From contig JBAZOJ010000105.1 in assembly GCA_041648755.1 (NCBI GenBank), forward strand, positions 1-11,717: DNA of 11,717 bases, in the 5' to 3' direction. The DNA comes from JBAZOJ01 sp041648755. GTDB lineage: Bacteria; Planctomycetota; B143-G9. Shown here piece after piece: positions 7,002 through 11,717 of this stretch; within the stretch, counting starts at the first letter, position 1, and each line of letters starts with the position of its first letter. Under the pieces are notes generated by a model. It did not search any database. It saw only the letters and a program-made list of their open reading frames with translations, and was not told the DNA's origin. The position numbers were made by a program, and so were the translations under genes.

Positions 7002-9239
7002 TTAATCCGGATCGGGCGGTGTGAACCCGCCGAAGATGAGACGCCGATCGCCGATTCCCATCAGGTTGTAGTCGAACAAAGCCACTTCCAGCCCCACGCG
7101 CGCGGCCACGACCGTCCACTCCTGCGGAAGGAAGACAAGGCTGAACTGCGGCTGTGTGCCGTAATTCGGCAGGCGGATGAGGGATGTCGAGTCGCGCCAG
7201 GTGCCCTTTGCGATGCAGTTCACTCTCCATGTCCGCGGATACGAAGCTGCGAGATCGGCGTGAGAGTTGTCGATGTACTCCTGGTAGCGGGCGAACTCCT
7301 TCCTGTCGGCTTCGGTCATATGGTCGAGGTACCAGGGGGTGAGAGGGACGCCGACCCTGTCGGACTGCACGGCGAGGCGGACGATGGGTGAATGCGCGGG
7401 GCTGCGCGGGTCGATGAGCTTGAACACATCGCGGGAAAACACGAACTTCTGCTCGATGCCGATCGCCCGGGCATCGGCAAACATCGTGGCGAGATAGACC
7501 CGGCCTTCTTCGGAAGACACGCGGGGCAGCGGGACTACGTGATCCTCGAACGGCGGAGCATCAAAGACACACTGGCCATAATAACGCTGGAGGAACGCCG
7601 GGCCGCGGAAGTACCTGAAGAGGAACGGGAATTCGTCCATCGGCTTTTCGTTGTAGCCGAAGGGAACCAGGTTCCTGTAAACCAACCACGATGACACGCC
7701 GCCGCCGGTTACGACGAACGCGTGCCAGTCGCTGGAAATGGAGATCTCCCTGCCCTCGTCGGGCACCCCCCGCATGACGAGCGGATTGACCGGAAAGGCG
7801 AAGTTGAAGTCCATGTCCGACTCGCCTTCGGCTCGGCGGCGGACCTCGCCGTCGAGGTTCTCGAGGAGGAAGATGCCCTGCCCGCCGGCCTGGACCTTAT
7901 AGGCGGCGTAGTTGGGCGCGTCATGGTTCAGGCCGACGACAGCCGTGGCAAGTGCCTGGCGGAGGAGGGGGGAGTTGATCTCCCCCTTCCCGTCACCAAG
8001 GCGATATTTGCCGACGAACTCACGTATCGTGGTCTGGATGCCCAAGTATTTCTCTCGCGGCCGACCGTTGAAGAAACCGTATGCAACCCCCTGGACCACG
8101 AGTTCGACGGCAAGGCGCAGTTCAGCGTCATCCGCGGCCGCCTTCGAAAGCAGGTCATCAAGGCCGGGCAGACAGCGCCTCTTGAACTCGTCAACCGTGA
8201 AGAAGTCCACGGGGGTGCCTCTGGTGGCAGCCCCTGCACGGTCGTAGGCGAGGTCGGCGATTGCCGCCACCAACAGGCGGCGCGGATCCGGCGCGCCGTT
8301 CCAGTGCGGAGCAGCGAGCAGGGCCCGGTAGGTGGTGAGGATAGCATTCTCGTCCGCGAACTTGGCGGGAATGGAGGGCAGCCCAGGCTCGACTTGTTCG
8401 GCGAAGTGGGCGGGGGATGCGCCTTCCTTCTGATAAGGGACAAAGCAAATCAGTATTCCTCCCCGCGCGGTGCCGATGTTGAGCGGTGTTGCATAGGCCA
8501 AAGGATCGATGACGCTGGCTCCCAGGCGGGAGATTATGTATCGGTTTTTCAGACGGATATCAGGCCAGCTCTGCATAGGATGCAGATCGTCGATGCGGCG
8601 GATGAGCAGAGGATCGCGGTGCGGCTCGAATTTCGGCGGGTCGCCGTACGTGGGCACGCGCTTGCCGATAGGGTCCGAGCCGGTGAACCGGTCGGCCACC
8701 GAGACGAGCTTGTTGTCCAACCACTCGGGAATGGGAGTATCCAGCGTGTAGCGATTGCCCCGGAACGCTGCGGCAAAGAGCTGGGCGATCGAGGGAAGTG
8801 CAAAGGCGCCCGGAGCAGGCGCAACTTCCGCAGGCACTTCAGTGTTGAGGTACTCGACGAAGAGCGCCCGCTCCAACTGGGTGAACCGGAGCGAGCCGGG
8901 CAGATTCTCACGCACTTCGAGCAAGTCGAGCGCATAGCGGTTCTTGAACGTCGGGAAGTCGTCCGGAACCACCTGCCCCTCGGCAAGGTAGAAGGCGGGG
9001 ACATCAACTATAAGGGGCTCCGCATCGAAATCGGCGAAGCCGTCCACGAGCGGGGGCAGGGCCTGTTTCGTGGCGGGAATGAGCACCATTCGGACGGGGC
9101 CGATCTGAAAAGAATCCGGCAGTCCGGCCTGTTCGGCAGGTGCTGAGGATGACGCGCCGTAGAAGACGGCGAGCACGATGAACACAACAGAGGTCATACC
9201 AATCGAAGATGTGTTGACGAGGTGTCTTTTAATACGCAT
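7002..9239 (-). CDS. Large exported protein with a possible degenerate FGE/SUMF1-like N-terminal domain
   Basis: The product is 745 residues and begins at ATG 9237-9239. A basic start (MRIKRH) and a hydrophobic core ending YGASSSA, near residues 14-33, indicate Sec export. I do not recognise the whole protein. In residues about 47-268, short motifs occur in the order of the formylglycine-generating-enzyme (SUMF1) fold: GPVRMVLIPA (47), VDVPAFYLAEG (78), SLRFTQLERALFVEYLN (116), LPSIAQLFAAAFRG (148), PEWLDN (170) and GTARGGILICFVP (256). Each is eroded, and the catalytic cysteines of true FGE are not evident, so at most this is a C-type-lectin-like binding module. Residues 300-745 show mixed helix and strand, conspicuous aromatic segments (FRYFRGPAFLQRYYGQ) and no known motif. 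There is no C-terminal anchor. The gene has its own promoter and ribosome site and seems to be a single-gene transcript. A long open frame on the opposite strand (7722-9146) is a codon-bias shadow. Confidence 0.85.
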   Translation of the reverse strand: MRIKRHLVNTSSIGMTSVVFIVLAVFYGASSSAPAEQAGLPDSFQIGPVRMVLIPATKQALPPLVDGFADFDAEPLIVDVPAFYLAEGQVVPDDFPTFKNRYALDLLEVRENLPGSLRFTQLERALFVEYLNTEVPAEVAPAPGAFALPSIAQLFAAAFRGNRYTLDTPIPEWLDNKLVSVADRFTGSDPIGKRVPTYGDPPKFEPHRDPLLIRRIDDLHPMQSWPDIRLKNRYIISRLGASVIDPLAYATPLNIGTARGGILICFVPYQKEGASPAHFAEQVEPGLPSIPAKFADENAILTTYRALLAAPHWNGAPDPRRLLVAAIADLAYDRAGAATRGTPVDFFTVDEFKRRCLPGLDDLLSKAAADDAELRLAVELVVQGVAYGFFNGRPREKYLGIQTTIREFVGKYRLGDGKGEINSPLLRQALATAVVGLNHDAPNYAAYKVQAGGQGIFLLENLDGEVRRRAEGESDMDFNFAFPVNPLVMRGVPDEGREISISSDWHAFVVTGGGVSSWLVYRNLVPFGYNEKPMDEFPFLFRYFRGPAFLQRYYGQCVFDAPPFEDHVVPLPRVSSEEGRVYLATMFADARAIGIEQKFVFSRDVFKLIDPRSPAHSPIVRLAVQSDRVGVPLTPWYLDHMTEADRKEFARYQEYIDNSHADLAASYPRTWRVNCIAKGTWRDSTSLIRLPNYGTQPQFSLVFLPQEWTVVAARVGLEVALFDYNLMGIGDRRLIFGGFTPPDPD

Positions 9240-9242
9240 AGG

Positions 9243-9250
9243 CCCCCTTT
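9243..9250 (-). promoter_or_regulatory. Ribosome binding site of the 745-residue gene
   Basis: AAAGGGGG on the minus strand ends three bases before the ATG; with pairing centred on AAGGGG the spacing is acceptable. It supports the start at 9239 over the internal Met15 codon. Confidence 0.65.
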
Positions 9251-9289
9251 TGTCGGCTTATACTGATAGCCATATTTCGCGATCTCTAA

Positions 9290-9318
9290 AGTGTACGGAA
9301 TCACTCGCGGCTTGTCAA
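9290..9318 (-). promoter_or_regulatory. Strong sigma-70-type promoter for the 745-residue gene
   Basis: On the minus strand a perfect TTGACA (9313-9318) is followed after exactly 17 bases by TACACT (9290-9295), which matches four of six -10 positions. The sequence just upstream (GGAATTTTC) is AT-rich. The predicted start near 9283 gives a leader of about 44 bases with no riboswitch-like structure. Confidence 0.85.
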
Positions 9319-9360
9319 GAAAATTCCATAAGTCATACAATCGGCCTGCGTAGACGTTGT

Positions 9361-9436
9361 CGGCTGCTACCACCAGCCACAAGCCTCAGGCCTCCAGCCA
9401 GCCCCGGAGGGGCCTAACATCGATAGTCAGGATGGG
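9361..9436 (-). repeat. 76-base dispersed repeat, copy E
   Basis: This is the partner of 6898-6973 (71 of 76 identical). It holds GC heptamers at 9365-9399, the same GCCCC-GGA-GGGGC hairpin (9401-9413) and a two-unit nonamer (9417-9434; CATCCTGAC then TATCGATGT on the minus strand). It lies 43 bases upstream of the -35 box of the 745-residue gene. Confidence 0.85.
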
Positions 9437-9437
9437 C

Positions 9438-9472
9438 GTTCCGCGTCCGTAGTCCGGCGTCCGGCGTCCAGC
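9438..9472 (+). repeat. GTCCGGC heptamer run, five units
   Basis: GTCC recurs at 9445, 9452, 9459 and 9466, exactly seven bases apart, with two perfect GTCCGGC units in the middle and a diverged unit before them. The reverse complement, GCCGGAC, is close to the GCCGGAG unit of the other arrays. Confidence 0.7.
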
Positions 9473-9529
9473 GGCGGGAGGCCCAGAGCCAAAGCAAAAG
9501 ACCGAAGGCCAGAGACCCTCCTGCGCCGC

Positions 9530-9599
9530 GCCTCCGGAGGGCTGCGCCGGGCCTGGGGCCGTGGGCTGTGGGCCGGAGGTTCTGAGCAGCAGGCGGCCG
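9530..9599 (+). repeat. GC heptamer array, ten units
   Basis: Ten contiguous 7-base units begin at 9530, nearly all starting with G. The first three are identical to 2472-2492, and the unit at 9572 equals the one at 2493. Between these anchors this array has three additional units (9551-9571). CCTCCGG (9531-9537) and CCGGAGG (9573-9579) are inverted ends, as in the other copy. Confidence 0.7.
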
Positions 9600-9604
9600 C
9601 ACGG

Positions 9605-9632
9605 AAAAAAAGGCGGGCTCGCGCCCGCCTTT
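9605..9632 (-). terminator. Intrinsic terminator of the LRR gene
   Basis: AAAGGCGGGC (9609-9618) and GCCCGCCTTT (9623-9632) form a perfect 10-base-pair stem with loop TCGC. Reading leftward, the stem runs into seven T residues (9605-9611, the last three within the stem). It lies 46 bases past the LRR stop codon. Read rightward there is only TTT, so it terminates leftward transcription. Confidence 0.92.
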
Positions 9633-9678
9633 GTGGTCAATCGATTTGGTCAGTCGGGATGGAGTCGTCAGACATCCA

Positions 9679-11717
9679 TTACCGGCCAAGGACCAGGCAT
9701 CCGGGCAGGGCCTTCTTCAACAGGGCGACGTTCTCAGGAGTGGAAAACGTACAGGTGCGCAAGTCAAGTGTCTTCAGCCATGTCATTTTCGTCAACGGCG
9801 AGATATCGGTCTCAGGATTGCCACCACTCAGAACCAGGGAATCCAGTTCAGTCAGGGCGATAAGAGGTGTCAAGTTCAGATCCTTCTTGCCCAAAGCAAG
9901 CTCCAGTTTCCGGACATGGCGCCAAGTCTCGACCCCGTCGAGCGAGGCAGGATTTTCCTGAAATAAGAAGGACACATCAACCAACGGGGCTTCGGGAGCA
10001 GCCTTAGGAAGATGATCGAGCGTCAAGGACCAGACCAGTAGCTTCCGAAGAGATGTCAACGCGTCAAAGCCAGCAATCTCAGTTCCCAGGTAATAGGCTA
10101 TCACAAGCGACTCGATAGCAGGCATTGACGCAAGGCCGGAAGTGTCTTTCAACCCAAAGCACTCAACAATATGGAGTTCGGTCAGGTGTATCAATGGGAC
10201 AGACAGCGTCGGCAACGCGGATACGCCATTGCAGTTCCAGACATCAAGAGATGCGAGGCCCTCGGCGCCTTCCAGAAAAGTCAGATTTTCCAGCACATCA
10301 CACCTATCCAGGATCAGCCAACGCAGAATGCGGGGAAGCTTGATGGAGGCTGCTGCCAGTTTTGGACAACGGCTCAATTGAAGAAATCGCAAGGACTTCG
10401 ATTTTTCCAGAAACGTCAGATCCGTGCCCCCGAAATTGCTGAGTTCCAGCCCTTCCAGCGACTCAAGTGTTCTCAGAAACTCAGCAGACCGAACACCCTT
10501 AGCGTTCAGAGTCAGGAATCTGAGCCTCTTCAGATTCGACAGCGGCCCGCAGTCAAAGTCGCTGTTCTCGTCGGCCCCATTGCCGACTTCGGATCCAGAG
10601 TCCAGAGAGAGCCGAGAGAGAGAGGAAAGCGTGCCAAGGGCCTCAATGCCCAACTTGCTTCCTGTAATCTCCAACACCTTGAGGGCGACGCAGCCCTTCA
10701 GTCCCGACAGGTCGCTGGCGTCGTCCGAATTCAGCACAAGGCATTCGAGGTGTGGCAGGCTTGCCAATGCCGACAGGTCCTGCCCCAAAACGTGAATCCC
10801 GGACAAATGCGTGAGATTTCTCATCGCTGGCAAGAACTTGATGGGCACCTCAGACCCCGGCTTGCCCCAAAAGCTCAAATGCTCAAGAGATGTAAGAGCG
10901 CTCATCCGTTCCGGCTGCAGGATGTGTATCGAGTCAAAGAACCCGAGCCGGAATATCCTGCCCGCGACAGGCTCCAGAACAGCCAAGTCGAAGTCGTCGG
11001 GCTTGTCTTTCTTCCAGGAATCCGGCTGATATATGACCAGATCGAGGTATCTCAGGCTACTAAGTGTAGAGAGCATGGAGCCATCGAAATTGCATGGATG
11101 CCAGATCTGCAGAAATTCCAGTCTCGTGAGGCCGGAAATGGTGGCAATATTTAGTGAACTGTATTTCAGCGACAAGGCCTTGAGCCCTTTCAGCGAAGAA
11201 AGGAAGGAAGTGTCATAAATACCGGGCTCGAACCTGAGTGACAGGAGGGCGGGCAATTGCACGATGGTTTTCGTGAAGTCGAGGTACGAATTTCCGTTGC
11301 TGAGGCTGGAAGTCAAGGTGACATCAGTCAGTGCGCTGTAGTTCTCCATCCAACCGGAGAACTTAGTTACACCGGTAAGCCTGAGTGCTTCCAGTGTGCC
11401 TTCCGCGCCCAGTACCCTGTAAAAGGAACCCGAAGTAGTGTCTAGATGCAGACTCTTCAGCCTGGGCGGCAACCGCAGTTCAACAGGGCGCGACAGCGTC
11501 ACGTCCAGGAAGACACAGGAGGTGAACAACTGGAAATCAACAGGATCCCGGTAATCCGCGTTCTCTACCAGCAAGCCCAGCGGGTCAAGCGGAGAAAACG
11601 CGTCGGGCAATGAGGGGAAGCAACCTTCGCCACAACGGACCACAATTTTGCGTTTGGGCAATTTCGCCAGCAATGAGGCGAATTCTGTGGGCGGGACTCC
11701 CTGCACCTCAACATAAC
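9679..11717 (-). CDS. Leucine-rich-repeat protein, N-terminus outside the window
   Basis: The frame is open to the right edge and ends at TAA 9679-9681; about 678 residues are visible. A GTG at 11704-11706 is possible but has no signal peptide or ribosome site after the edge, so the true start probably lies upstream. From about residue 75 to the end there are roughly twenty irregular leucine-rich repeats of 20-26 residues, with cores such as LKALSLKYSSL, LRYLDLVIY, LKVLEITGSKL, LEGLELSNF and LKTLDLRTC, often separated by D[IL]S.L-type links as in SDS22-like LRRs. It ends LLKKALPGCLVLGR, a closing motif seen in many planctomycete and other PVC LRR proteins. LRR solenoids bind proteins; no catalytic domain is visible. 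The gene is followed by its own terminator, so it is not co-transcribed with the next gene. The family is certain; partner and location are unknown. Confidence 0.9.
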   Translation of the reverse strand, partial: YVEVQGVPPTEFASLLAKLPKRKIVVRCGEGCFPSLPDAFSPLDPLGLLVENADYRDPVDFQLFTSCVFLDVTLSRPVELRLPPRLKSLHLDTTSGSFYRVLGAEGTLEALRLTGVTKFSGWMENYSALTDVTLTSSLSNGNSYLDFTKTIVQLPALLSLRFEPGIYDTSFLSSLKGLKALSLKYSSLNIATISGLTRLEFLQIWHPCNFDGSMLSTLSSLRYLDLVIYQPDSWKKDKPDDFDLAVLEPVAGRIFRLGFFDSIHILQPERMSALTSLEHLSFWGKPGSEVPIKFLPAMRNLTHLSGIHVLGQDLSALASLPHLECLVLNSDDASDLSGLKGCVALKVLEITGSKLGIEALGTLSSLSRLSLDSGSEVGNGADENSDFDCGPLSNLKRLRFLTLNAKGVRSAEFLRTLESLEGLELSNFGGTDLTFLEKSKSLRFLQLSRCPKLAAASIKLPRILRWLILDRCDVLENLTFLEGAEGLASLDVWNCNGVSALPTLSVPLIHLTELHIVECFGLKDTSGLASMPAIESLVIAYYLGTEIAGFDALTSLRKLLVWSLTLDHLPKAAPEAPLVDVSFLFQENPASLDGVETWRHVRKLELALGKKDLNLTPLIALTELDSLVLSGGNPETDISPLTKMTWLKTLDLRTCTFSTPENVALLKKALPGCLVLGR

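Larger units (their letters stand above)
9240..9678. other. Gap between the LRR gene and the 745-residue gene
   Basis: This 439-base stretch contains, left to right, a leader and promoter for the 745-residue gene (to 9318), the 76-base repeat copy E, a GTCCGGC heptamer run, degenerate heptamer-like sequence, a GC heptamer array (9530-9599), and the terminator of the LRR gene. It contains no gene. Confidence 0.75.

Noticed and set aside
7722..9146. 474-codon open frame on the plus strand
   Set aside because: It lies wholly antisense to the 745-residue gene, which has a promoter, ribosome site and signal peptide. The product is E/V/R-rich in the way typical of high-GC antisense shadows and has no recognisable motif.
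9240..9285. Riboswitch or attenuator in the leader of the 745-residue gene
   Set aside because: The leader is only about 44 bases, with at most a 4-base-pair GGCT/AGCC pairing, and matches no riboswitch that I recognise.
9361..9599. Possible CRISPR array because of regular short repeats
   Set aside because: Units are 7 bases and directly adjacent, with no 25-40 base repeats, no unique spacers and no cas genes.
10171..11154. 327-codon plus-strand frame, Q/R-rich
   Set aside because: It is antisense to the LRR repeats; its Q and R bias follows from reversed leucine and serine codons, and it has no ribosome site or family motif.
1..11717. A defence island, toxin-antitoxin pair, retron, transposon or phage segment
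   Set aside because: None of the five genes carries nuclease, reverse transcriptase, helicase, transposase, integrase or phage structural motifs, and no attachment-site pattern was seen.

Overview
The window holds five protein genes, all read leftward (minus strand), with three non-coding gaps of about 650, 305 and 440 bases. The DNA is GC-rich. The genes encode large exported or surface-type proteins: an N-BatA/von Willebrand A protein, two beta-propeller proteins (PQQ-like and NHL-like), a 745-residue exported protein of uncertain family, and a leucine-rich-repeat protein ending in LLKKALPGC. That mix, the LRR ending and the repeat-filled gaps point to an uncultured bacterium of the Planctomycetota-Verrucomicrobiota-Lentisphaerota (PVC) type or a neighbouring candidate phylum. 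This is inference from protein style: no rRNA, tRNA or taxonomic marker is present.

Layout in the direction of transcription (right to left). The LRR gene (9679-11717, start outside the window) ends at a clear intrinsic terminator (9605-9632). A repeat-rich gap follows, then a textbook sigma-70 promoter (9290-9318) drives the 745-residue gene (7002-9239). A second repeat-bearing gap contains another good promoter (6720-6748) for the two-gene unit of NHL-propeller protein (3802-6696) and PQQ-propeller protein (2551-3792), whose genes are 9 bases apart. A third, 649-base gap is mostly repeats. The BatA/vWA gene (1-1901) then runs off the left edge.

With one exception the genes do not obviously work together. 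The NHL/PQQ pair is very probably co-transcribed, and both products carry export signals, so they may act together outside the cytoplasm; their ligands are unknown. The BatA/vWA protein belongs to a membrane-anchored family usually found beside MoxR and DUF58 genes, but those partners are not visible here.

The most distinctive content is non-coding. All three gaps carry the same two short-period repeat families: a GC-rich heptamer (around GCCGGAG, in both orientations) and a nonamer (YATCCTGNN ending in ATCSATGT). In one pair of copies the differences are whole 7-base units. I see no CRISPR array, transposase, integrase, phage gene, toxin-antitoxin pair or recognisable defence system.
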